In this document: positions 1 through 7,257 of the stretch, one piece after another
Layout of the letters: the number at the start of each line of letters is the position of its first letter
Position numbering within the stretch: position 1 is the stretch's first letter
Assembly (NCBI RefSeq): GCF_024648825.1
Contig: NZ_JANBBE010000001.1
Coordinates: forward strand, 310,001 to 374,000
DNA length: 64,000 nt
Origin: Lentzea californiensis
GTDB lineage: Bacteria > Actinomycetota > Actinomycetes > Mycobacteriales > Pseudonocardiaceae
Direction of reading: 5' to 3'
Made by a program: the position numbers and the translations under genes
The notes under the pieces: model-generated
Database searches by the model: none
The model's input: only the letters and a program-made list of their open reading frames with translations
What the model was told of the DNA's origin: nothing

Positions 1-496
1 TGCGGTAGATCTCACCCTGGAGGTCCGGCGCGGCACCACCGTGACCGCACGCCTGCGCGGCCTTCGGGTAGATCGGGACGAACTTCTCGAAGAACCGCAG
101 TCCGGGGGCGCCGGCGTCGAGCAGGACGTTGCTGTTCGGCACGTCACCCTGCTCGTTCAGCACCTTCTGGGTGGCGCCGAGCTCGCGTTCCTCGCCCGCC
201 TTCTTGACGAGCTCGTCCGCGTCCTTGCCATCCATGGTGAAGGCCGAGTGCACGGCCTCCTTGCGCATGTTGTTGCTTTCGAGCAGGCCGAACGTCGGCG
301 CCGCGAGCAGCACACCCACCACGTGGTCGCCCGTGCTCGGGTCGTCCGGGACGTCGACACCGTTCGCCTTGCCGTAGCGCTCGACCTCTTCCTGGGGAGC
401 GCCGGCGCCGGCGAGGGCGCGCACGAGCTGCTTCTTGGTCTCCGGAGTGACGTTCGGGTCGTCGAGGAGCTTCTTGATCTCGGTCTGATCCGCCAC
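1..496 (-). CDS. Unknown protein, partial (C-terminus outside window), partner of EspC-like gene
   Basis: The frame runs off the left edge, so only the first 165 codons are visible. A GTG at 496 follows an AAGGGG ribosome site that overlaps the end of the EspC-like gene 6 bases upstream, so the two form one operon. The visible part starts VADQTEIKKLLDDPNVTPET, is soluble and charged, and has no signal peptide or membrane segment. I do not recognise a family. The arrangement, a small EspC-like gene followed by a larger partner, is repeated at 17771-19170 inside the ESX-4 locus. By inference it is a type VII substrate, a substrate partner or an immunity-like protein. The reading frame is sound; the function is open. 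Confidence 0.7.
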   Translation of the reverse strand, partial: MADQTEIKKLLDDPNVTPETKKQLVRALAGAGAPQEEVERYGKANGVDVPDDPSTGDHVVGVLLAAPTFGLLESNNMRKEAVHSAFTMDGKDADELVKKAGEERELGATQKVLNEQGDVPNSNVLLDAGAPGLRFFEKFVPIYPKAAQACGHGGAAPDLQGEIYR

Positions 497-502
497 GACT
501 CG

Positions 503-796
503 TTACCCCTTGAACTGGCTCGAGGTCTGCGCCTCGTTCGACTCGTACGTCTTGGCGACGTCCTTCAGGCGGGTGGCGATGCCGGTCGCCTCCTGGCCGA
601 ACTTCTCCAAGTCCTGGCCGAAGAGGTCGAAGCAGGCCTTGTACTCGGCGGCGACGCCCTGGAACTTGCGGCCGACCTGCCCGGCTCCCACACCCGGCAC
701 GGCCGCGGCCTTCATCTGGATCAGGGCTGATCCCTCTGCCTCGTACGTCCCCGCCGTCTTGGTCAAATCGCCGGACTGCACGCCGAACCCGGACAT
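503..796 (-). CDS. EspC/WXG100-like type VII secretion target
   Basis: This 97-residue protein has the size and helical, Ala/Gly/Glu-rich make-up of the EspC (T7SS_ESX_EspC) branch of the WXG100 superfamily. Such proteins are small helical hairpins exported by ESX systems, usually with a partner. The start MSGFGVQSGDLTKTAGTYE is typical, and a KFQGVAAEYKACF stretch lies near the hairpin turn. No signal peptide or membrane segment is present. GGGGAGGCGAGCGG precedes the ATG at 796. The unknown gene at 1-496 follows in the same operon. The nearby ESX-4 machine (4117-23059) is the obvious export route, but this is inferred from proximity and fold only. Confidence 0.65.
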   Translation of the reverse strand: MSGFGVQSGDLTKTAGTYEAEGSALIQMKAAAVPGVGAGQVGRKFQGVAAEYKACFDLFGQDLEKFGQEATGIATRLKDVAKTYESNEAQTSSQFKG

Positions 797-945
797 CCGC
801 TCGCCTCCCCTTTGTCCCCGATCTGACGCAATTCGGTCTCATCGGGTTCCGCCATACAGTGCCAGCTCGGATCACACGGTGACCGGAGCTCCACGATGTC
901 GGTTGCCTTAGTAAACAGCCATTCGGCGCAAGGCGCTGATGATCA

Positions 946-959
946 CCACTGATCAGTGG
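946..959. promoter_or_regulatory. 14-bp perfect palindrome between 503-796 gene and 970-1236 gene
   Basis: CCACTGATCAGTGG is a perfect 14-bp dyad. It lies 11 bases past the stop of the minus-strand membrane-protein gene and about 150 bases upstream of the EspC-like gene start. It could be an operator for the EspC-like operon or a short terminator. There is no loop and no T tract, which argues against a terminator. Confidence 0.3.
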
Positions 960-969
960 GAGGCGCCGG

Positions 970-1236
970 TCACCAGCCGTTCGGCGGGGGCGGGGGCGGA
1001 CCCTGCTGCGAGTGGGGCTGCTGCGGCTGCGGGTACCCCTGAGGCGGGTACGGCTGCTGAACCTGCTGCGGAAAGCCCTGCTGCTGGGGGTACGGGTGCT
1101 GCTGCGGATACCCGTGACCGGGTGGGAACGGGGGCTGGGCGACCGGTTTGCGCTTCGAAGCCGCGACAACGGCGATGACGACCGCCGTCACACCTCCCAG
1201 CAGCACCAGGAGTACGAGCAACATCAACATGGTCAT
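970..1236 (-). CDS. Small membrane protein with Pro/Gln-rich tail
   Basis: Predicted product of 88 residues. The ATG at 1236 is preceded by GGGGCTGGGG; upstream in-frame codons would enter the glmM 3' end, so I chose this start. Residues 1-24 form one hydrophobic helix (MTMLMLLVLLVLLGGVTAVV) followed by a basic KRK stop-transfer. Residues 28-88 are a low-complexity tail rich in Pro, Gln, Gly and Tyr, with repeated YPQQ-type units and a PPPPPP run near the end. A single N-terminal anchor with a disordered cytoplasmic tail is likely. It starts 20 bases after the glmM stop and may be cotranscribed. No family function is known to me. Confidence 0.6.
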   Translation of the reverse strand: MTMLMLLVLLVLLGGVTAVVIAVVAASKRKPVAQPPFPPGHGYPQQHPYPQQQGFPQQVQQPYPPQGYPQPQQPHSQQGPPPPPPNGW

Positions 1237-1255
1237 CCCCAGCCCCCTACGGTCC

Positions 1256-2590
1256 TCAGTGCACCGAGGAAACCACACCGGCCAGGCGCTGCGCGGCAGT
1301 CTGGGCCTGTTCGTGGCTCGTGGCCTCGACCATCACCCGCACGAGCTGCTCGGTGCCGGACGGGCGCAGCAGCACGCGGCCGGTGTCGCCGAGCTCGGCC
1401 TCGACGGCGGCGACGGCCTCGCTGACCGACGTGGCCTTGGCGACGGCCGCCTTGTCGGTGACCTTCACGTTGATCAGGACCTGCGGCAGGCGGCGCATCA
1501 CCGACGCGAGGTCGGCGAGCGACTTGCCGGTCTCGGCCATGCGGGCCATCAGGCGCAGCGCGGTGAGCAGGCCGTCGCCGGTGGTGGCGTGCGCGGGCAG
1601 CACGACGTGGCCCGACTGCTCGCCACCGAGCGAGAACCCGCCGGCCTTGAGGTCCTGCAGCACGTAGCGGTCGCCGACGGCGGTGGTGCGCAGGCGGATC
1701 GACGACTCCCGCATGGCGATGTGCAGGCCCAGGTTGCTCATCACGGTCGCGACGAGCGTGTCCTCGAACAGCTCGCCCGCGTCGCGCATGGCGATCGCGA
1801 GGACCGCGAGGATCTGGTCGCCGTCGACCGGGTTGCCCACGGCGTCGACGGCGAGGCAGCGGTCGGCGTCGCCGTCGTGCGCGATGCCGAGGTCGGCACC
1901 GTGCTCGCGGACCGCGGCGGCCACGACGTCGATGTGAGTGGAACCACACCCGTCGTTGATGTTGAGGCCGTCCGGGTTCGCGTTGATCGCGATGACCTCG
2001 GCTCCGGCGCGGCGGTACGCGTCCGGTGCGGCCACCGACGCGGCACCGTTCGCGCAGTCCACCACGACCTTGAGGCCGTCGAGGCGGTGCGGTGTGACCT
2101 TGAGCAGGTGCTCGACGTACTGGATCTCGGCGTCGGGAACGTCACGCACCCGGCCGATCGCGGCCCCGGTGGGACGGTCGAAACCGGAGCCCATGTGCTG
2201 CTCGATCTCGTCCTCGACCGAGTCGGGGAGCTTGTGGCCACCGGCGGCGAAGAGCTTGATCCCGTTGTCCGGCATCGCGTTGTGCGACGCCGAGATCATC
2301 ACGCCGATGTCGGCGCCGAGCGCGGCGACCAGGTGCGCGACGGCGGGGGTGGGCAGAGCGCCGACGCGCAGCACGTCCGCACCGGCCGAGGTGAGCCCCG
2401 CCGTGACGGCGGCATCGAGCATCTCACTGCTCGCCCTGGGGTCGCGGCCGACGACGGCGACCGGACGGTGGGTGCGGTCGTGCTCGGCGAGCACGCGCGC
2501 CGCCGCGGCGGCGACGGACATCGCGAGCTCAGGGGTGAGATCGGCGTTCGCGAGACCGCGCACACCGTCGGTGCCGAACAGGCGGGCCAT
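1256..2590 (-). CDS. glmM: Phosphoglucosamine mutase GlmM
   Basis: GlmM converts glucosamine-6-phosphate to glucosamine-1-phosphate in the cytoplasm, on the path to UDP-GlcNAc and peptidoglycan. The 444 residues match the usual 445. The N-terminal [12 protein letters not shown], the phosphoserine loop [12 protein letters not shown] (Ser102 the phosphorylated residue by family rule), the metal loop DGDADR and the C-terminal phosphate loop [11 protein letters not shown] are all present. The ATG at 2590 follows GGAGGATTC. Upstream lies the terminator of rpsI, so glmM has its own promoter or relies on read-through. The gene order glmM-rpsI-rplM-esxT is the same as in M. tuberculosis. Confidence 0.96.
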   Translation of the reverse strand: MARLFGTDGVRGLANADLTPELAMSVAAAAARVLAEHDRTHRPVAVVGRDPRASSEMLDAAVTAGLTSAGADVLRVGALPTPAVAHLVAALGADIGVMISASHNAMPDNGIKLFAAGGHKLPDSVEDEIEQHMGSGFDRPTGAAIGRVRDVPDAEIQYVEHLLKVTPHRLDGLKVVVDCANGAASVAAPDAYRRAGAEVIAINANPDGLNINDGCGSTHIDVVAAAVREHGADLGIAHDGDADRCLAVDAVGNPVDGDQILAVLAIAMRDAGELFEDTLVATVMSNLGLHIAMRESSIRLRTTAVGDRYVLQDLKAGGFSLGGEQSGHVVLPAHATTGDGLLTALRLMARMAETGKSLADLASVMRRLPQVLINVKVTDKAAVAKATSVSEAVAAVEAELGDTGRVLLRPSGTEQLVRVMVEATSHEQAQTAAQRLAGVVSSVH

Positions 2591-2642
2591 GAATCCTCCG
2601 AATTGGACACTGCGAGGCGGCGGGAAAAGGACCCGGAAAACA

Positions 2643-2683
2643 CTGCGGGAGCAGCAGTTCGTGGTGAACTGCTGCTCCCGCAG
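2643..2683 (-). terminator. Terminator after rplM-rpsI
   Basis: A perfect 18-bp inverted repeat (2643-2660 / 2666-2683) with a 5-base GTGGT loop lies 100 bases past the rpsI stop and 53 bases before the glmM start. No T tract follows, as is common for actinobacterial intrinsic terminators. Confidence 0.75.
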
Positions 2684-2782
2684 GTATAGCTGGATGACGC
2701 TCGGAGTGCGGGTGTCCCCGCACTCACCGCGGAAGAGCAGTGATCTGACGAACGCAGACACGGCTCGCCCCGCGGTGGGGCA

Positions 2783-3421
2783 TCAACGCTTGGAGTACTG
2801 AGGCGCCTTGCGGGCCTTCTTCAGACCGTACTTCTTGCGCTCCTTGACCCGCGGGTCACGGGTGAGGAAGCCGGCCTTCTTGAGGACCGGACGGTCCTCG
2901 GCGTCGATGGCGATCAGCGCACGCGCGATGGCGAGACGCAGCGCACCGGCCTGGCCGGTGATGCCGCCGCCGTGCAGGTTGCCGATCACGTCGAAGGTCT
3001 CGGGCTTCTCCGTGGTGACGAGCGGCTCCCTGATGAGCTGCTGGTGCACCTTGTTCGGGAAGTAGGCCTCGAGGGTCTTGCCGTTCAGCGTGAACTTGCC
3101 GGTGCCGGGCACGAGGCGGACGCGGACGACGGCCTCCTTGCGGCGGCCGACGGTCTGCGCGAGGTGCGCGGCGCCGTTCAGCGAGAGTGCGACCACCGGC
3201 GCGGAGGTCTCTTCGACCTCGGCCTCGTCGGCGTCGTCAGCGTCAGCCACGGGGGCGTCGGCGTCGGCGTCGGCCTCAACAGCCTCGGGAGCCTCATCGG
3301 CCTCAGGAGCGTCGACGACCTCGGCCTCGACAACCTCGGCCTCGACCTCGGGGGTCTCGACCTCAGGGGTCTCGTTCTCAGGGGTGGTCACAGGAACTTC
3401 CTCGGTGTTCTCGTCGCTCAC
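2783..3421 (-). CDS. rpsI: 30S ribosomal protein S9 with long acidic N-terminal extension
   Basis: S9 contacts the 16S rRNA head and, through its C-terminal tail, P-site tRNA. The C-terminal 130 residues are a normal S9, ending [12 protein letters not shown] with the conserved Tyr-Ser-Lys-Arg tail. The first 80 or so residues are a Glu/Asp/Ala/Val repeat tract (units such as [18 protein letters not shown]), much longer than the extension I know from most actinobacteria. The GTG start overlaps the rplM stop (GTGA), so translation is coupled. The acidic tract is plausibly disordered; I know no function for it. Confidence 0.96.
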   Translation of the reverse strand: MSDENTEEVPVTTPENETPEVETPEVEAEVVEAEVVDAPEADEAPEAVEADADADAPVADADDADEAEVEETSAPVVALSLNGAAHLAQTVGRRKEAVVRVRLVPGTGKFTLNGKTLEAYFPNKVHQQLIREPLVTTEKPETFDVIGNLHGGGITGQAGALRLAIARALIAIDAEDRPVLKKAGFLTRDPRVKERKKYGLKKARKAPQYSKR

Positions 3422-3861
3422 TGGGCGATCTTCTTGATCTCGAAGGCCTGCGGCTGCTGCGCCTCGTGCGGGTGGCTCGCGCCTGCGTAGACCTTGAGCT
3501 TGTTCGCGATCTGACGGCCAAGGCGGTTCTTGGGCAGCATGCCCTTGATCGCCTTCTCCACCAGGCGGTCCGGACGCGTGTCCAGGACCTCGCCGAAGGA
3601 CTGCTTGCGCAGACCACCGGGGAAGCCGGAGTGGCGGTACTGGAACGCCTGGTCGCGCTTCGCGCCGGTCAGGGCGACCTTGTCAGCGTTGATGATGACA
3701 ACGAAGTCACCAGTGTCAACGTGAGGCGCATAAGTCGGCTTGTGCTTGCCGCGCAGCAGCGTCGCGGCCTGGGTGGCGAGCCGGCCGAGCACCACGTCCT
3801 GGGCGTCGATCACATGCCAGGTGCGGGTCACCTCACCGGGCTTCGGGCTGTACGTGCGCAC
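3418..3861 (-). CDS. rplM: 50S ribosomal protein L13
   Basis: L13 is an early assembly protein of the large subunit. The 147 residues include the start [20 protein letters not shown] and the VVLGRLAT and [11 protein letters not shown] motifs of the family. GTG start at 3861, preceded by GAGGTAGATCC. First gene of the rplM-rpsI operon; rpsI overlaps it by 4 bases. A promoter-like element lies about 130 bases upstream (3994-4023). Confidence 0.97.
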   Translation of the reverse strand: MRTYSPKPGEVTRTWHVIDAQDVVLGRLATQAATLLRGKHKPTYAPHVDTGDFVVIINADKVALTGAKRDQAFQYRHSGFPGGLRKQSFGEVLDTRPDRLVEKAIKGMLPKNRLGRQIANKLKVYAGASHPHEAQQPQAFEIKKIAQ

Positions 3862-3993
3862 GGATCTACCTCGTCGTCACTTGCGTCTGGGGTCACTGCG
3901 GCGGTTGCCCCAGACCGATCTTGGACGAACCAAGCGGTGGTTCCGGAACAGGCGCGGCACACATGGGCGCCAGCTACCGCACAACAACGACAG

Positions 3994-4023
3994 AAGATAC
4001 CGGATGGGAGGCGCCGGGACCAA
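3994..4023 (-). promoter_or_regulatory. Probable rplM-rpsI promoter
   Basis: On the minus strand TTGGTC (4023-4018) and TATCTT (3999-3994) are separated by 18 bp, 133 bases before the rplM GTG. This fits a housekeeping sigma-70-type promoter. It lies just downstream of the terminator of the esx operon (4058-4092). Confidence 0.5.
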
Positions 4024-4057
4024 AACGGCCCCTCTTAAGCGCCTTCCCCTGAACGTA

Positions 4058-4092
4058 CGTGAGCCCCGGACCACGTGGTTCCGGGGCTCACG
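4058..4092 (-). terminator. Terminator after esxU-esxT
   Basis: A perfect 13-bp inverted repeat (4058-4070 / 4080-4092) with a 9-base loop lies 25 bases past the stop of the last esx gene. The loop itself holds the palindrome CCACGTGG. Confidence 0.75.
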
Positions 4093-4116
4093 AGGTGTTG
4101 CGACTAGCCAGTGGGC

Positions 4117-4401
4117 TCAGCTCCAGCGGGCGGCGTTCTTCTGCTCACCCTGCTGGTAGGCCTCGGCGGCCTGCTGGACGGCGACACCGATGGAGGAGAG
4201 CACCTGCGCCAGGTCGGCGGCGGCGGTGTCCCACATGCGCTGGGCCTCGTTGTAGGCCGCGGAGCTCTCACCGTCGTAGCCGGCGAGCACGTTCTTGACG
4301 CGACCCTCCAGGGCCTCCAGCTCACCGGTGATCTTGCGCTCCGCGCTGGAGATCTGCGACGAAGCGTTCTGCAGCTCAGCGAAAGTGACCTTGATCGCCA
4401 T
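4117..4401 (-). CDS. esxT: ESX-4 WXG100 protein, EsxT-like
   Basis: 94-residue helical-hairpin protein of the ESAT-6/WXG100 family, secreted by the ESX machine as a heterodimer with the product of the gene before it. The symbol rests on synteny: rplM-esxT-esxU-Rv3446c in M. tuberculosis. At the hairpin turn the WXG motif is replaced by Y-D-G (residues about 42-44, in AGYDGESSAA), with a Trp 14 residues later. A YxxxD/E-like export signal may be AEAYQQGEQ near the C-terminus. AAGGGGATAAAACGAA-type leader before the ATG at 4401. Terminator follows at 4058-4092. Confidence 0.85.
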   Translation of the reverse strand: MAIKVTFAELQNASSQISSAERKITGELEALEGRVKNVLAGYDGESSAAYNEAQRMWDTAAADLAQVLSSIGVAVQQAAEAYQQGEQKNAARWS

Positions 4402-4472
4402 TTCGTTTTATCCCCTTAAGTACTGAAGAAGTCTGTGGATGAAGAGGTGCTTGCCCAGCGAGAACCGGAAGA

Positions 4473-4781
4473 TCAGCCGAGGCGGTTGGCGATGCTGCCC
4501 AGCCCCGAGCCCTGCTCCTCTTCACGCACGTCCATGTCCTGCGCGGTGCCGGCGAGGCCTTCGCCGATGACCTCGAGCGCCTGCTGCAGCTTGGTCTGGC
4601 TCTCCTGGTAACGCAGCATCAGCTGGCTGAACGCCACGGCCGCAGGACCGTCCCAGGAGCTCCGCAGCGACTCGCACGTCGAGCCAACCGAGCGGAGGAT
4701 GCCGTCGAACTCAGCCTTGGCGTTGTTGACGTCCTTGGCCAGAGTCGCGATCTCGTCCGGAGTTGCGAGAAAACCCGACAT
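4473..4781 (-). CDS. esxU: ESX-4 WXG100 protein, EsxU-like (CFP-10 type partner)
   Basis: 102-residue WXG100 protein starting MSGFLATPDEIATLAKDV with the canonical turn motif W-D-G in RSSWDGPAAVAF (residues about 52-54). The C-terminal helix carries TAQDMDVREEE, compatible with the YxxxD/E-type signal region although no Tyr is seen there. The ATG at 4781 follows AAGGGGATCTGCA; longer in-frame extensions lack a ribosome site. It precedes esxT by 71 bases in the same operon. Expected to form the EsxU-EsxT heterodimer and to be exported by the EccB/C/D/E-MycP complex encoded at 10630-22334. Confidence 0.88.
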   Translation of the reverse strand: MSGFLATPDEIATLAKDVNNAKAEFDGILRSVGSTCESLRSSWDGPAAVAFSQLMLRYQESQTKLQQALEVIGEGLAGTAQDMDVREEEQGSGLGSIANRLG

Positions 4782-4926
4782 TGCAGATCCCCTTAGTTTG
4801 GCGGATAGGTCGTAACGCCTGTTTCGTACGCCTCTTCCGACGAGCACCCTGCCACGTCGGTTCCGTCCTGTCCCGAGATGGTTCCAAGTAGTTGCTCTAG
4901 TAAACGGGCCACAGGCGCGAGAAGGT

Positions 4927-5313
4927 TCAATAGAGGATTCGCGACTGCGAAAAGTCCTCGTCATCGTCACCCACACGGGGAAGCTGGCCGCTCGGACCGG
5001 CGACGGCCGCGGAACCCAGAGTCACCTGTTCCGTCTCAACTGGAACGGGCGCGGTCAGTTCGGCGGCGTCCGGCACCTGTTCGACGGCCAGCCCGCGGTC
5101 GGTGCGGAACCCCTTGGCAGCCTCCCGGACGTCGGCAGGGGTGGCTTGACCACCAGGCTCGACCTTGCGTTCACGAGCCGATGCCGCCAGGTCACGCGTG
5201 CGTTCCCGCAGCTTGGCGTTGCGTTCACCGATCTCACCCGACGCGCGGCGGGCGCGGGTGACCGCTGCTCCGACCTCGGCGCGGAACCGGGCGAGGACTT
5301 CGGTGGCGGACAT
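4927..5313 (-). CDS. Unknown ESX-4-associated coiled-coil-like protein
   Basis: 128 residues, no signal peptide and no membrane segment. Residues 1-55 are strongly helical and charged (RARRASGEIGERNAKLRERT), likely a coiled coil; the C-terminal half is Pro/Val/Glu-rich and ends DDDEDFSQSRILY. The ATG at 5313 lies 22 bases after the stop of the Hsp70-like gene, so cotranscription is likely. I do not recognise the family. Its position between the Rv3446c-type protein and esxU suggests an accessory factor such as a substrate chaperone. It is an insertion relative to the M. tuberculosis order. Confidence 0.7.
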   Translation of the reverse strand: MSATEVLARFRAEVGAAVTRARRASGEIGERNAKLRERTRDLAASARERKVEPGGQATPADVREAAKGFRTDRGLAVEQVPDAAELTAPVPVETEQVTLGSAAVAGPSGQLPRVGDDDEDFSQSRILY

Positions 5314-5335
5314 CGGCGACTCCCTGGCAGTGCGG

Positions 5336-7150
5336 CTACGACTTGATGACGAGCGAGCGGAGGATCTGCTCGCAGGCGGCGTTGACCTGGCCTTTTGCGG
5401 CTTCCACCGCCTGGCACCCGACGCTCACCTGGTGCTTGCCAGCGAACTGGATGTACCAGTCGACACCGGTCGCCCCGACCACTTCGCGATAGTGAACAAC
5501 AGACTTGCCCGCAAATGTGGTCTCTTCGGAGAAGCCGGCGACCTCATCGCCTTTCTCCTTGCGTTGTTCAAAGGTGTTCTTCAACTCACTCAGCGCGCGA
5601 GGACGATCCGCGTCACTGTCGTACTCGAGTATTTGCTCCTGCACAGCAATGCGCGCTTCCGGTTGTTTGCCATCGGAATTCTTGCGGTCGACCGGTTGCA
5701 AAAGCACCTGACGAACGGGTGCGGCGCCGCCCGTCTGCTCCCACCCGTCCGGCCGGGCGAAGCTGTAGTCGTAGACGGCGATCCGGTCGCCCTGCGGAGC
5801 AGGCTGTTCCTGCGTCCCCCTGGGCTTGAACCAGTAGTAGCCGCCGACGCCGGCCGCCGCGAGCACGACCACGACACCGATGGCGATGAACAGAGGCGCC
5901 TTGCTCTTCTTCCGCGGCGGCGGTGGCGAGGCCGTGGGGAACGAGACGGGGAACTGCCCGGACGGCGGTGGCGTGATCCGGCGGGTGATCTTCCGGGTGG
6001 CCTCGTCGCCGACCCGCAGGTTGTGAGTCACCTCACCCGGCGGGCCCTTCGGCTGAGGCGCCTTGGCCACACCGCCGGTCCGTTCCGGGTCGAGGCTGAC
6101 CGCCCTCAGCGCGCCCCTGGCCACCACCGTCTCCGGCTGGTCGATGCTCGTCGGCACCACGCGGATCTGCTCGTGGACCATCCTCGCGACCAGCGGGATC
6201 CGGCTGGACCCGCCGACCAGGAACACCCCGGCCAGCTGATGGGGCGCGAGACCGGCGTCGCGGACCGCCGCACCGGCCAGCGCGGCCGCCCGGCTGATCG
6301 GCGCGGCGATCAGCTGCTCCAGGTCCGAGCGCGTCAGGTGCGCGTCGGGGAACGGCGGCGGCATCGGCACGTCGGTGTAGGCGTGCCGGGACAACGTCTC
6401 CTTGGCGCCGCGCACGTCCTGCCGCAGCACCCGCCGCTTGCGCCGGTCTGCCATCTCGCGGCCCTCGACGAGCTGCCGCCACGCCTCGGGGTCCTTGGCC
6501 CCGACCAGCCCGCCGACGTGGTCGAGCAACGCCTGGTCGATGTCCGCGCCGCCGAAGCTCGGGTCGCCCTTCGCGGACAGCACCCGGAAGCTCTTGCCCG
6601 CCCGCGCCACCACGCTCGCGTCGACCGTGCCGCCACCGAGGTCGAGCACGGCGAGAGCGGCACCGTCCGGAATGGAGTGGCTCGCGGAGTGGAAGACGGC
6701 GGCGGCGACGGGTTCGGGCACCAGCACCACCTCGCGGCCGAGCCCGCGGGCCGCCTGCAGCAGGACGCGGGTGCGGACGGAACCCCAGTCCGCGGGGTGG
6801 GTGAGGACGAGAAGGTCGACAGGCGCTCCGCCACCAACGCGCCGTGCTTCTCCCACAGCTCGTGCCAGCACCGCCCGCACAACGTCCACAACGGGCAGCA
6901 CGGTGGTGCCGAGCAACAACTCCCCCTCGTCGACACGGCGCTTCGGGTGCGGCTCGTAGCGCGAGGGATCGACCGCCGCCTGGCGTTCGGCCTCCTGGCC
7001 GACGAACAACGTGCCGTCGGCGGCCGCGAACACGGCGGACGGCACGAGCGGCTGGCCGTCGAACACGACGACCTGCGGCTCCCGCCCGTTCGCGGAGATC
7101 GCCACACAGGTGCTCGACGTGCCGAAGTCGACCGCGACGTGCAGGCTCAT
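5336..7150 (-). CDS. Hsp70-like ATPase with C-terminal type VII secretion-associated domain (Rv3446c type)
   Basis: 604 residues. Residues 1-345 are an actin/Hsp70-fold nucleotide-binding domain with the phosphate loops DFGTSSTCVA (8-17) and LDLGGGTVDASVV and the adenosine motif VFLVGGSSRIPLV. A Pro-rich linker follows, then a KKSK-flanked membrane helix near residues 415-440. Residues 455-604 match the type VII secretion-associated C-terminal domain I know from Rv3446c. The topology predicted is a cytoplasmic ATPase joined through one helix to an outside domain. The M. tuberculosis homologue lies at the same place beside esxU. ATG start after GAGGGGAAGGTGC. The NBD motifs look intact here, so ATP binding is likely; role in ESX export is inferred. 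Confidence 0.85.
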   Translation of the reverse strand: MSLHVAVDFGTSSTCVAISANGREPQVVVFDGQPLVPSAVFAAADGTLFVGQEAERQAAVDPSRYEPHPKRRVDEGELLLGTTVLPVVDVVRAVLARAVGEARRVGGGAPVDLLVLTHPADWGSVRTRVLLQAARGLGREVVLVPEPVAAAVFHSASHSIPDGAALAVLDLGGGTVDASVVARAGKSFRVLSAKGDPSFGGADIDQALLDHVGGLVGAKDPEAWRQLVEGREMADRRKRRVLRQDVRGAKETLSRHAYTDVPMPPPFPDAHLTRSDLEQLIAAPISRAAALAGAAVRDAGLAPHQLAGVFLVGGSSRIPLVARMVHEQIRVVPTSIDQPETVVARGALRAVSLDPERTGGVAKAPQPKGPPGEVTHNLRVGDEATRKITRRITPPPSGQFPVSFPTASPPPPRKKSKAPLFIAIGVVVVLAAAGVGGYYWFKPRGTQEQPAPQGDRIAVYDYSFARPDGWEQTGGAAPVRQVLLQPVDRKNSDGKQPEARIAVQEQILEYDSDADRPRALSELKNTFEQRKEKGDEVAGFSEETTFAGKSVVHYREVVGATGVDWYIQFAGKHQVSVGCQAVEAAKGQVNAACEQILRSLVIKS

Positions 7151-7257
7151 GCACCTTCCCCTCTTCCGCGCACATGCTTACCCGATGCGACTGACGTGGA
7201 CGACACGGATGGCGAAGTCGGTCATTCCAGACCAGGTCGAGCACCGGGGCGTTCCGA

